From CAZIZT01 sp964544085 (lineage in GTDB: Bacteria; Campylobacterota_A; Desulfurellia; Desulfurellales; Hippeaceae), in NCBI GenBank assembly GCA_964544085.1, contig CAZIZT010000006.1, forward strand, positions 1 through 24,774: a stretch of DNA of 24,774 nt, in the 5' to 3' direction. Within the stretch, counting starts at the first letter, position 1; each line of letters opens with the position of its first letter. The position numbers and the translations under genes are program-made. The notes beneath the pieces were generated by a model that was not told the origin of the DNA, did not search any database, and was given only the letters and a program-made list of their open reading frames with translations. Positions 16,363 to 24,634 of this stretch are shown piece by piece.

Positions 16363-17227
16363 GTTTCTACAGTTTTTTATAAACGGTGTCATATCGGGCT
16401 CTATCTATGCCCTTGTTGCCATAGGGTTTAACATAATCTACTCTACAACACGTATTGTTAACTTTGCACAGGGTGAGTTTTTGATGCTTGGCGGTATTAT
16501 TGAGTATCTTCTTCTGTGCAGGCACGTTCCAATAGGGTTAAGCCTTCTTGTGAGTGTTATTTCGGTGGCCATTATCGGCGTTATATTGCACAGGCTATTT
16601 ATAGCACGTACAAAAAATGCCACTGAGTTGTCTCTAATTATTATGACAATTGGTATTTCGATAACTTTAAGGGGTATAGTTGCCGTTGCTGTCGATAAGA
16701 ATGCACACCCTGTTAAACCTTTTTTGAGCTTTCAGTCCGTAACTGTAGGCGGATTGACGTTTTCTTCTCAGTACCTAATAGTGATTTTTGCCATGCTCGC
16801 TCTCTCGATTTCTCTATTTTTCTACATGAAAAGGACACTTAAAGGAAGGATAATGCGTGGCGTTTCCATGAATGCACTTGCAGCGAGGTTGTTTGGCATT
16901 GATGTGGAGTCGGTGCAAATGGCCTCCTTTGCCTTGAGTGGTTTTATCGGGGCTCTTGCAGGTGCTGTGATAGCCCCTATCAGCTTTGTTCAGTACGATA
17001 TGGGGCTCATGTTTGGCTTGAAAGGCTTTGCAGCATGTGTCGTAGGTGGTTTTGGCAACAATTCAGGCGCTATAGCTGGTGGTTTAATTATAGGCATAGC
17101 CGAATCACTGGCTGCAGGTTACGTATCGTCCAGTTACAAGGATCTGATAGCGTTTCTCATAATGATACTGGTGCTGTTCATCAAGCCTTCTGGTCTATTC
17201 AGCTCAAAAGACGTGGAGCGTGTATGA
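16322..17227 (+). CDS. livH: Branched-chain amino acid ABC transporter permease LivH
   Basis: This inner-membrane permease has the LivH beginning (FINGVISGSIYALVAIGFNI), the NFAQGEF segment and a chain of hydrophobic helices; VGGFGNNSGAIAGG near the end is also typical. With LivM it forms the channel for Leu/Ile/Val uptake. The start is unsure. TTG 16322 has no ribosome site and adds 11 polar residues read from the macro gene. ATA 16355 has GGGAG (16343-16347) seven bases upstream and begins where LivH proteins normally begin. I give the wider limits; the ATA option would yield 290 residues. It overlaps the macro gene at its start and livM by four bases at its end. Confidence 0.92.
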   Translation: MQKRQRPGSKTIAEFLQFFINGVISGSIYALVAIGFNIIYSTTRIVNFAQGEFLMLGGIIEYLLLCRHVPIGLSLLVSVISVAIIGVILHRLFIARTKNATELSLIIMTIGISITLRGIVAVAVDKNAHPVKPFLSFQSVTVGGLTFSSQYLIVIFAMLALSISLFFYMKRTLKGRIMRGVSMNALAARLFGIDVESVQMASFALSGFIGALAGAVIAPISFVQYDMGLMFGLKGFAACVVGGFGNNSGAIAGGLIIGIAESLAAGYVSSSYKDLIAFLIMILVLFIKPSGLFSSKDVERV

Positions 17228-18141
17228 GTAAGAGATTGTTTCTTCTGATTTTGTTTGTTGTGACAATGATAGGTGGTTTTGTTGTTAAAAACCCTTTCGT
17301 TCTCAATATGCTCTCATTTGCAGCCATATCCGTTATAGTTGTAACTGGCTTGAATCTGTTACTTGGCTTTGCGGGCCAGATTTCGCTGGGTCATGCCGGC
17401 TTTGTTGCACTGGGTGCCTACATCTCCTCGTTGTTGACCGTTAAAGCTGGAGTGAACCCGTGGCTCTCCATTGCCATAGCTGTCTTTGCAACTTCGCTAT
17501 TTGGCGCTATTATTGGCTATCCGACATTAAAGCTAAAAAGCCACTACCTTGCTATGGCAACATTAGCCGTCGGTGAGATCATCCATATTGCAGCAAACAA
17601 CTGGGTGAGTCTTACAGGCGGTCCTGAAGGCTTCTCCGGTATACCCATGCTCTCCGTCTTCGGCTTTGTCTTTGACAGTGAAAAGAAGTTCTACTTTTTC
17701 ATTTGGACGCTTACCTTTCTGATGGTGCTTTTATCCATTAACTTTATCGATTCCCGATTTGGCAGGGCATATAAGACGATAAAGTCGAAAGAAAACGCTG
17801 CGTACGCTTTTGGCATAAATGTCCATCTATATAAAGTTTTCGTCTTCACTGTCAGTGTTTTTTACGCGTCGGTGGCGGGTGCTCTTTATGCCTTTTATAT
17901 GGGATTTGTTTCTCCAGCTTCGTTTGGGTTGTTGCAGTCTATCGATTATATCGTGATGGTCGTCATTGGCGGGATGGGCAATTTCTTCGGTGTTATCTTC
18001 ACCACTGTTATACTGTCTGTTTTACCAAATCTTCTAACCTCACTTGAGGATTACTGGCCCATTGTAAACGGTCTATTGCTTATTGCAGCAATGCTGTTTA
18101 TGCCTGATGGTTTGAAGAGGTTCTTCTCATGGATAAAATAA
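17224..18141 (+). CDS. livM: Branched-chain amino acid ABC transporter permease LivM
   Basis: This 305-residue membrane protein has the LivM hallmark LLLGFAGQISLGHAGFVALG and a later GGMGNFFGV segment, with about eight or more hydrophobic helices. It partners LivH in the inner membrane. ATG 17224 lies in an ATGA overlap with livH and has GTGGAG upstream; the frame can be read back to 17035, but that part only shadows livH. It overlaps livG by 13 bases. Length fits the shorter LivM forms. Confidence 0.94.
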   Translation: MSKRLFLLILFVVTMIGGFVVKNPFVLNMLSFAAISVIVVTGLNLLLGFAGQISLGHAGFVALGAYISSLLTVKAGVNPWLSIAIAVFATSLFGAIIGYPTLKLKSHYLAMATLAVGEIIHIAANNWVSLTGGPEGFSGIPMLSVFGFVFDSEKKFYFFIWTLTFLMVLLSINFIDSRFGRAYKTIKSKENAAYAFGINVHLYKVFVFTVSVFYASVAGALYAFYMGFVSPASFGLLQSIDYIVMVVIGGMGNFFGVIFTTVILSVLPNLLTSLEDYWPIVNGLLLIAAMLFMPDGLKRFFSWIK

Positions 18142-18887
18142 TGTCGATCGAGCATGTATCCAAGAGTTTCAAGGGCATTGTAGCGGTAAACGATGTCTCC
18201 TTCGACGTTAAACGCGGCGAGATAAAGGCGCTTATCGGTCCCAACGGTGCTGGCAAGACAACCCTTTTTAATATCATTACAAAGCTTTATACAAAGGACA
18301 CAGGCAAGATTTTCTTCAATGGTATGGACCTTGAACCCTATCCGGCGCACAAATTAGTCAGACTCGGCATAGCTCGCACGTTTCAGAATATCCAGCTTGT
18401 TGATGAACTGAGTGTTCTTGAGAACGTAATGCTGGGCTACCATTCGCGACTGAAAACCACTCCCTTTGATGCTTTTTTCAGTCTCCCCCGGAACAAGAAA
18501 GCTGAACAGGAAGCCACAGAAAAGGCGATGGATGCGCTCTTTTTTCTTCACATAGACTCCATTGCCCAAAAATATCCATCCGAGATTCCATTTGGTTACA
18601 AAAGACTTGTGGAGATAGCACGGGCATTGTGTGCAGAACCAACCATGCTTCTACTCGATGAACCGGCGGCGGGTTTAAATGAATCGGAGACATCGCAGCT
18701 GCTTAAAACGATATTCAGAATATGGGAAAGCGGCGTAAGTATACTTCTAATAGAGCACGATATGAGCCTTGTAATGAATTGCGCCCACTCTGTGGTTGTT
18801 ATGGACGAGGGCAGAAAGATCGCTGAGGGGCCACCCAGTTACATCCAGAACAACGAAAGGGTGCTTAAAGCCTATTTTGGACGATGA
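18129..18887 (+). CDS. livG: Branched-chain amino acid ABC transporter ATP-binding protein LivG
   Basis: This 252-residue ABC ATPase has Walker A GPNGAGKTT (37-45), the LivG-type GIARTFQNIQLVDELSVLEN stretch (Q-loop), Walker B LLLDEPAAGLN and the switch histidine in LLIEHDMSLV. The signature region reads PFGYKRLVEIARAL, where LivG proteins usually have SYGQQR, so the signature loop is unusual. It powers LivHM together with LivF. ATG 18129 has GAAGAGG eight bases upstream; ATG 18141 is a weaker alternative. It starts inside livM. Confidence 0.95.
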   Translation: MDKIMSIEHVSKSFKGIVAVNDVSFDVKRGEIKALIGPNGAGKTTLFNIITKLYTKDTGKIFFNGMDLEPYPAHKLVRLGIARTFQNIQLVDELSVLENVMLGYHSRLKTTPFDAFFSLPRNKKAEQEATEKAMDALFFLHIDSIAQKYPSEIPFGYKRLVEIARALCAEPTMLLLDEPAAGLNESETSQLLKTIFRIWESGVSILLIEHDMSLVMNCAHSVVVMDEGRKIAEGPPSYIQNNERVLKAYFGR

Positions 18888-18890
18888 GCC

Positions 18891-19601
18891 ATGCTCAGGG
18901 TTGAGAATGTTACGGTCTATTATAACAGGGCTTTAGCCATAGAGAATGTTTCCATAGAGGTAGCCGATAGGGAAGCGGTCTGCGTACTTGGATCAAACGG
19001 AGCAGGTAAGACGACACTGTTGAATGCGATCTTTAATATCGTCCCAAAGCAGGGTAGGGTGTTTTTTAAGGATGTGGAGATAACACACACACCAACACAC
19101 AGAATAGTGGAAATGGGTGTGGTGTATGTGCCCGATAAGCGTACTGTTTTCAACGAGCTTACGGTTTTTGAGAATCTTGAAATAGCTGCATGGCGCATCA
19201 TCAAGGAAAAGGGCAGGGCTTATTTTTTGAAGAACCTTGATGGCATCTTTGAGCATTTCGCCAACCTGAAAGAGAAGAGCAATCTTCAGGCTGGCTATCT
19301 CTCCGGCGGAGAGCAGCAGATGCTATCGGTTGCTCAAGGTCTTATCCGGGCGCCGGATATGTTTGTTATGGATGAACCTACCGCCGGGCTTTCACCCAAA
19401 CTGATGGATGCAGTATTTGAGTTTATCTCTTACATGCGAACCCAGAAGATAACAATCCTGATTGTTGAACAGAATGTTAATAAAACTTTGAAAGCGACTG
19501 ATAGAGCATATATAATGGAGACTGGAAAAATAGTTGAGATGGATAACTCGGAGAAACTGTTGTACTCAGAGACAATAAAGAGAGCCTATCTTGGGGGTTA
19601 G
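18891..19601 (+). CDS. livF: Branched-chain amino acid ABC transporter ATP-binding protein LivF
   Basis: This 236-residue ABC ATPase has Walker A GSNGAGKTT (34-42), signature LSGGEQQMLSVAQGL, Walker B MFVMDEPTAGLSP and LIVEQNV, in which the switch histidine position holds Gln as is usual for LivF. The YVPDKRTVFNELTVFENL stretch also fits LivF. It pairs with LivG at the LivHM permease. The gap to livG is three bases. No periplasmic binding protein gene (livJ/livK) precedes or follows the four Liv genes here. Confidence 0.95.
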   Translation: MLRVENVTVYYNRALAIENVSIEVADREAVCVLGSNGAGKTTLLNAIFNIVPKQGRVFFKDVEITHTPTHRIVEMGVVYVPDKRTVFNELTVFENLEIAAWRIIKEKGRAYFLKNLDGIFEHFANLKEKSNLQAGYLSGGEQQMLSVAQGLIRAPDMFVMDEPTAGLSPKLMDAVFEFISYMRTQKITILIVEQNVNKTLKATDRAYIMETGKIVEMDNSEKLLYSETIKRAYLGG

Positions 19602-19602
19602 C

Positions 19603-20505
19603 TTGTTCAAGCGTGTTGGGATCATAGCCAAAAGCAAAGTAGAGAACCTGTCTGAGGTGGTAAAGCCGCTGGTTGCATATTTGAGAAACCTCGGTGTGGA
19701 GCCAATACTTGGTTGTGAAGCGGCAAAGAGGATAGGAGAGAAGGAATGCGTTGATAGGGAAAAACTACCCCTTTATGTGGATCTTGTGCTGGTACTGGGT
19801 GGGGATGGTACGTTTATCGCAGCAACCAGAGCCATCAATCGCTGCAAGCGCGACGTACCCGTTATGGGTGTGAATCTTGGCAATATGGGTTTCCTGACTG
19901 AGGTACCTATAAGCAGAATGTATCATGTGCTGGATGATATCTTTTTGAGGGCTCATTACGATATTGAAGAGCGCATGATGATAGACGTTAAGGTGCTTAG
20001 AGATGGTAAGGTCAAATGCAACCAGACGGTGTTTAATGATGCGGTTATAAACAAGGGCACGCTTGCCAGAATCATACGGATCCGCACAATGGCAAAGATA
20101 AACTCGAACACCGAGAATCTGGTTGCCGTTTATCATGCCGATGGACTGATTGTGGCAACACCTTCTGGTTCCACAGCGTACAATCTGGCAGCGGGAGGGC
20201 CAATTGTCTACCCCACACTGGATTCATTCATCTGCACACCTATCTGTCCGCATACACTTTCAAATAGACCGCTTGTTTTACCAGACAACGTTGAGCTTCT
20301 ATTGAGACTTGAAGGCGAAAGTGAGGATGTTATGCTGACGCTTGATGGCCAGATAGGCTATCCGATAGATGAAAATGATCTTATTATACTGACCAAATCG
20401 TCGCGTCGGATAAAGCTTCTTACCGCAAAGCAAAAGAACTACTTTGAGATACTCAGGGAAAAGCTTGGCTGGGAAGAGAGAAAGATTCGAAATGTGAAAT
20501 GTTGA
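19603..20505 (+). CDS. nadK: NAD kinase
   Basis: This 300-residue enzyme phosphorylates NAD to NADP with ATP (or polyphosphate) in the cytosol. GGDGT (66-70) is the catalytic and nucleotide motif; NLGNMGFLTEV and ADGLIVATPSGSTAYNLAAG are the other conserved blocks, and the CPHTLSNRPLVLP segment confirms the family. I prefer TTG 19603, one base past the livF stop and five bases after GGGGG (19593-19597). TTG 19591 inside livF would add four residues. The gene overlaps recN by seven bases. Confidence 0.95.
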   Translation: MFKRVGIIAKSKVENLSEVVKPLVAYLRNLGVEPILGCEAAKRIGEKECVDREKLPLYVDLVLVLGGDGTFIAATRAINRCKRDVPVMGVNLGNMGFLTEVPISRMYHVLDDIFLRAHYDIEERMMIDVKVLRDGKVKCNQTVFNDAVINKGTLARIIRIRTMAKINSNTENLVAVYHADGLIVATPSGSTAYNLAAGGPIVYPTLDSFICTPICPHTLSNRPLVLPDNVELLLRLEGESEDVMLTLDGQIGYPIDENDLIILTKSSRRIKLLTAKQKNYFEILREKLGWEERKIRNVKC

Positions 20506-22040
20506 AGAGGCTCAGAATAGAGAACTTCCTGACCATAAAAAACATCACTCTTCACTTCAGTCGGTCACTGAACGCCATCCACGGCGAGTCTGGAGCCGGG
20601 AAGTCTCTTATACTCAAGGCTCTCGCTTCCCTTTTCTCTCAACGGATGACATTCAATCCTGTTGGAAACTTTGCCGATACTTGCCGTGTTTCAGCGCTTT
20701 TTGAGATATCAGGGAGCCAGAGAAAGCTATTGGAAGAAGCAACCGGTATTGATTCCGATGAGCTGTTGATCGAGAAGGTTTTCAAAAACGACAGGAGCAG
20801 GCTTTACATAAACAGAGAGCCGGCTTCAGCGAGGGTGGGCAAACTTATTGGTGATACGCTTGTAAATATACTCTCTCAGGATTACAGGTATACTGCTTTT
20901 GATTCACAGAATCTCATTGGTATCCTTGATCGTTTTATTGATAGATCGGTTTTGGAGAACTACAAAGGAGTCTATGAGCGCTACACGGAATCTCTGAAAC
21001 AGATTGAGTCGCTTCAGAGGCGTCTCGATAAGATAAATTCTCTGCACCCTGAGATACTGATTGAAGCCATAGAGAAGGTCAATCCTCAGGAGGATGAGTA
21101 TGAAAGGCTCCTTGAGGAATCGCGCCGTATGAAGGCTCTTGGTACTGTAAAGGATGAGCTATACAGGCTGATCAACGAGCTGTATGAATCTGAACATTCT
21201 GTTGAGACCACTGTTGCAGTTGCGCAGGGTAGGGTGGAGAAGATAGCGGCTGCTGGTTTTCAAATGGATGAGTGTCTTGAAGGCATGGAGCAGATTGTGC
21301 AGCTGCTCGATCAGATGAAGGATAGGCTCTATCGGATGACAGATCTGGATGTTACTCAGGAAAGAATAGATCAGGTGGAGTCGCGCCTGTTTGAGTTAGA
21401 AGAGCTCCAGAGGAGATTTGCCAAACCTGTGAATGAGATTGTGAAGGAGAGAGACAGACTCAAGGCGCTAATAGAGGACAAAGAGCTCTTGAAGGAAGAG
21501 TTAAAAGAGTTGGAAAAGAAGAAGCAGAACCTTTACGAGGAGCTGATAAAGCAGTCAGAGACCTTAAGCCAGCACAGGAGAGCCGCTGCTGATACTCTTA
21601 GACGAAGGATGCTTGACTTTCTTACCAGAATGGGTCTTGAATCAAGCAAGGTAGAGTTTCATTTTGAGAAAAAGTCGCCCTCTGAGGATGGTTCCGATCG
21701 TATTAGTGTTATGTTTAGCGCAAATCCAGATCTTGCGCCTGGACCCATCGAAAAGATAGCATCAGGCGGAGAACGTGCGCGTTTCATACTGGCGATGGAG
21801 GCATCCGTATCCAGAGACAGCAGGCAGGGAAACACGCTTGTGCTGGATGAGATTGAGTCGGGCATAAGTGGCAATACACTTGATAAACTCTCAGCCCTGA
21901 TAAAGGAGCTGGGCCAGGGACTTCAGATTGTCATGATTACACACACCTCCAGGCTTGTTGAAATTGCTGATAAGGCTTTTGAAGTAAAGAAAAGCATCAA
22001 GGGTGGACTCACGGAGAGCTGGGTAGAGAATACGCGATGA
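20499..22040 (+). CDS. recN: DNA repair ATPase RecN (divergent)
   Basis: This 513-residue SMC-like protein has Walker A GESGAGKS (29-36), a coiled-coil middle (about 150-390, rich in Glu, Lys, Leu), the ABC signature SGGERARF starting at S422 and Walker B with D450-E451 (LVLDEIESGISG). RecN holds DNA ends during double-strand-break repair. It is somewhat shorter than the usual ~550 residues. The signature reads SGGERAR instead of the usual SGGELSR, and Walker B has DEIESG instead of DEVDTG-like forms, so it is a divergent member. Order and position of the motifs still favour RecN over other SMC-like proteins. ATG 20499 overlaps nadK; TTG 20502 is possible. Confidence 0.85.
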   Translation: MLKRLRIENFLTIKNITLHFSRSLNAIHGESGAGKSLILKALASLFSQRMTFNPVGNFADTCRVSALFEISGSQRKLLEEATGIDSDELLIEKVFKNDRSRLYINREPASARVGKLIGDTLVNILSQDYRYTAFDSQNLIGILDRFIDRSVLENYKGVYERYTESLKQIESLQRRLDKINSLHPEILIEAIEKVNPQEDEYERLLEESRRMKALGTVKDELYRLINELYESEHSVETTVAVAQGRVEKIAAAGFQMDECLEGMEQIVQLLDQMKDRLYRMTDLDVTQERIDQVESRLFELEELQRRFAKPVNEIVKERDRLKALIEDKELLKEELKELEKKKQNLYEELIKQSETLSQHRRAAADTLRRRMLDFLTRMGLESSKVEFHFEKKSPSEDGSDRISVMFSANPDLAPGPIEKIASGGERARFILAMEASVSRDSRQGNTLVLDEIESGISGNTLDKLSALIKELGQGLQIVMITHTSRLVEIADKAFEVKKSIKGGLTESWVENTR

Positions 22041-23092
22041 AAAGAGTGGTTATTGCCGGTGGTGGCACAGGTGGACACATCTTCGCCGCAATTGCCCTTG
22101 CCGAATACCTTAAGAAGGCTTCCCTGGAGCCCATACTTGTTGGATCAAAATCCGGCATGGAGAAGGAGATATTTCCCGCATACCCGTATGATTATTATCT
22201 ATTGCAGACAAGCGGATTTGCAGGCAGAGACCCGTTGAACAAGATAAAAAGCCTGTTGGGGTTGACTGTGTCCACAACGCGTTGCTTGGGTCTGTTTGGT
22301 AGTATTAGACCCGTGTTCTGTCTTGGTTTTGGTGGATATACCTCACTTCCTGTTATCGTTGCATCCAGAATACTCGGTATAAAGAGCGGCATACTTGAAC
22401 AAAACGCTGTAATGGGTAAAGCCAATAGGTTTCTATCCCATTTTAGTGACTACCTCTTTTTGAACTTTCCATCGGCGGGCAGGGATGTAAAGCACCCCAA
22501 CAAAATCGTAACGGGCAATCCTGTAAGGGAGGAGATATTCAGGATCAATCGAAAGAGCTTTGATGGAAAGTTAAGTATAGGCGTTCTGGGTGGCAGTAGA
22601 GGAGCTCGAAGTATAAACAACGCCATGATACAGTGGGCACAGATCACTAAACTTGATGTAGATGTAATACTGCAGACGGGCAGGGAGGATTTTGAAAGGG
22701 TTAGGGAACTAATCGGCAGGCGTAAGCCCACATGGAGGGTTGTCCCATTTATTGATGATATGGTTTCATTTTATGGTAGCATAGATTTTATCATATGCCG
22801 GTCCGGAGCCAGCACCTTGAGTGAGATAGCCTGTGCAAGGCTTGGGAGCATGCTCGTTCCGTACCCTTATGCCATTTATGACCACCAGTATTACAACGCA
22901 CTCGAGTATGAGCGTGCGGGAGCAGCGGTTTTAATTAAGGATAAAAATTTATCTGGAAAAATAATTGAGACTGTTGTATCATCTCTCAACGGTGATAGGC
23001 TTAGATCGATGTCTGAAAGTGCCGGTCGTTTATGTAAAAGGGATGCCTGTGAGAAAATCCTCAGCGTCATCATCGGTGGAATAACGCAATGA
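22037..23092 (+). CDS. murG: UDP-GlcNAc:undecaprenyl-PP-MurNAc-pentapeptide GlcNAc transferase
   Basis: MurG adds GlcNAc to lipid I to make lipid II at the cytosolic face of the inner membrane. The 351-residue GT-B enzyme has the N-terminal GGGTGGHIFAAIALAEYL (H14 is the conserved residue), the LGFGGYTSLPVIVASRI segment, GVLGGSRGARSINNAM, and near the C-terminus ICRSGASTLSEIA with YAIYDHQYYNALEYE for UDP-GlcNAc binding. ATG 22037 is in an ATGA overlap with recN, and its end overlaps parA the same way. Other mur or division genes are absent from the window, so this copy is not in a dcw cluster. Confidence 0.96.
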   Translation: MKRVVIAGGGTGGHIFAAIALAEYLKKASLEPILVGSKSGMEKEIFPAYPYDYYLLQTSGFAGRDPLNKIKSLLGLTVSTTRCLGLFGSIRPVFCLGFGGYTSLPVIVASRILGIKSGILEQNAVMGKANRFLSHFSDYLFLNFPSAGRDVKHPNKIVTGNPVREEIFRINRKSFDGKLSIGVLGGSRGARSINNAMIQWAQITKLDVDVILQTGREDFERVRELIGRRKPTWRVVPFIDDMVSFYGSIDFIICRSGASTLSEIACARLGSMLVPYPYAIYDHQYYNALEYERAGAAVLIKDKNLSGKIIETVVSSLNGDRLRSMSESAGRLCKRDACEKILSVIIGGITQ

Positions 23093-23835
23093 AGGTAATT
23101 GCGATAACCAACCAGAAAGGTGGTGTGGGTAAAACCACTACCGCTATAAATCTTGGTGCTTCGCTGGCCGTTTACGGTAAGCGTGTTCTTATCATCGATA
23201 TGGATCCTCAGGCAAATGCAACAAGCGGTCTAAACGTGGAACGTGAGATATGCATCTACCACGCTCTTATAGGTAAAAAACCGATAACAAGCCTGATAAC
23301 GCCAACCGATACTGAGAATCTGTTCCTTGTGCCATCAAACATATCCCTTATAGGTGCGGAGGTTGAGCTTGTTGACCACAAGGATAAAGAGAAGATGCTT
23401 AAGAAGCTCATCAAGGATATAAAGGATTTTGACTATGTGCTGATTGACTGTCCGCCATCGCTTGGTTTGTTGACAATAAATGCACTTGTTGCGGCGGATT
23501 CGGTTCTGGTGCCAGTGCAGTGTGAGTATTTTGCCATGGAGGGCCTTGCTCAGCTGTTGCATACAATAAACCTCGTCAAAAAAACCTTTAACCCGGCTTT
23601 AAAGATAGAGGGTATTCTGCTTACCATGCACGATAAGAGGAACAATCTCTCAAAGCAGGTAGAGATGGAGCTCAAAAGGCATTTTCCAAAATACATATTC
23701 AAGACGCTGATTCCACGTAATGTGCGTCTCTCGGAAGCTCCCAGTTTCGGTAAATCTATTCTTGCCTACGACATAAAATCCAAGGGCAGCAAGAGCTATC
23801 TCTCGCTTGCAAGAGAGGTTTTGGACTATGCCTAA
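23089..23835 (+). CDS. parA: Chromosome partitioning ATPase ParA (Soj)
   Basis: This 248-residue ParA/MinD-type ATPase has the deviant Walker A KGGVGKTT (10-17), Walker A' LIIDMDPQANAT and Walker B DYVLIDCPPSLGLLT. It has no N-terminal DNA-binding extension, as in chromosomal Soj proteins. It works with ParB on parS to move the replication origin region. ATG 23089 overlaps murG by four bases, and the end overlaps parB by eight, so ParA and ParB are probably made together. Confidence 0.96.
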   Translation: MKVIAITNQKGGVGKTTTAINLGASLAVYGKRVLIIDMDPQANATSGLNVEREICIYHALIGKKPITSLITPTDTENLFLVPSNISLIGAEVELVDHKDKEKMLKKLIKDIKDFDYVLIDCPPSLGLLTINALVAADSVLVPVQCEYFAMEGLAQLLHTINLVKKTFNPALKIEGILLTMHDKRNNLSKQVEMELKRHFPKYIFKTLIPRNVRLSEAPSFGKSILAYDIKSKGSKSYLSLAREVLDYA

Positions 23836-24634
23836 TAAAAAGGGGTTAGGTAAGGGGCTCTCTGCTATCTTTGGCGATGTTAAAGATATAGACAGCGAAG
23901 AGCGCATTGAGACCATATCTGTTGAATTAATCGTTAGGAATCCATACCAGCCAAGGGAAAACTTCGATGATGAGTCACTGCGGGAACTGGCCAGATCCAT
24001 AAAGGAGAAGGGTGTTATTCAACCTATTGTTGTAAGACAGAAGGGCGATAAATACGAGCTGGTAGTGGGTGAACGCAGGCTCTTGGCAGCCAAAAGGGCT
24101 GGTCTGGGCGCTATTCCTGCGATAGTTAGGCAGGTTAGCGATGCTGAATCGGCTGAACTTGCGCTGATAGAGAACCTGCAACGCAAGGATCTTGATCCTA
24201 TAGAAGAGGCTCTTGCCTATAAGCGATTGATGGACCACTTTGGATACACACAGGAGGAGGTGGCAAAGCGTGTGGGGAAGGATAGGGCAACCGTAGCAAA
24301 TGCGCTTAGGTTGCTTGCTTTACCAGATGATGTTAAAGCACTCCTTAAGCAGGGCAAAATAACCGCAGGACACGCAAGAGCTCTACTGGCATTAAAAAAT
24401 GAAGCTTCTATCAAGAGGGTTGCGCAAGAGGTTATTGAAAAGAGGCTCAGTGTGAGAGAGACCGAAAGGGCGGTTAAATCCTCGGAGAGATTAGAACTTT
24501 CTGAATATGAGGAGCGCGCCAAAAAATTTCACTCCAGGGCAAGAATCGTGTTTCGAAACAATAGCGGAAGGCTTGAGATACCTTTCTCCTCTTTAGAGGA
24601 GCTCAAATCAATTCTTGAGAGGATGGGAGTATGA
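23828..24634 (+). CDS. parB: Chromosome partitioning protein ParB (Spo0J)
   Basis: ParB binds parS and loads as a CTP-dependent DNA clamp. I take ATG 23828, giving 268 residues beginning MPNKKGLGKGLSAIFGD; this is the usual N-terminal ParA-stimulating motif, and GAGAGG lies nine bases upstream. A frame start at 23807 would add seven residues without family support. NPYQPR (38-43), GERR (81-84) and ENLQR (115-119) are the CTP-site motifs, and 140-162 is the helix-turn-helix (YTQEEVAKRVGKDRATVANA). A short dimerisation region closes it. It contains the palindrome TGTTTCGAAACA described separately. Confidence 0.96.
   Translation: MPNKKGLGKGLSAIFGDVKDIDSEERIETISVELIVRNPYQPRENFDDESLRELARSIKEKGVIQPIVVRQKGDKYELVVGERRLLAAKRAGLGAIPAIVRQVSDAESAELALIENLQRKDLDPIEEALAYKRLMDHFGYTQEEVAKRVGKDRATVANALRLLALPDDVKALLKQGKITAGHARALLALKNEASIKRVAQEVIEKRLSVRETERAVKSSERLELSEYEERAKKFHSRARIVFRNNSGRLEIPFSSLEELKSILERMGV
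24549..24560. repeat. 12-bp perfect palindrome resembling parS arms
   Basis: TGTTTCGAAACA inside parB equals the two outer arms of the common bacterial parS site (TGTTTC-ACGT-GAAACA) with the central four bases missing. It codes for VFRN in the parB frame. No full 16-bp parS was noticed in the window. Confidence 0.5.

Noticed and set aside
17035..17223. N-terminal extension of LivM
   Set aside because: It is an out-of-frame reading of the livH end; LivM family proteins begin at about 17224.
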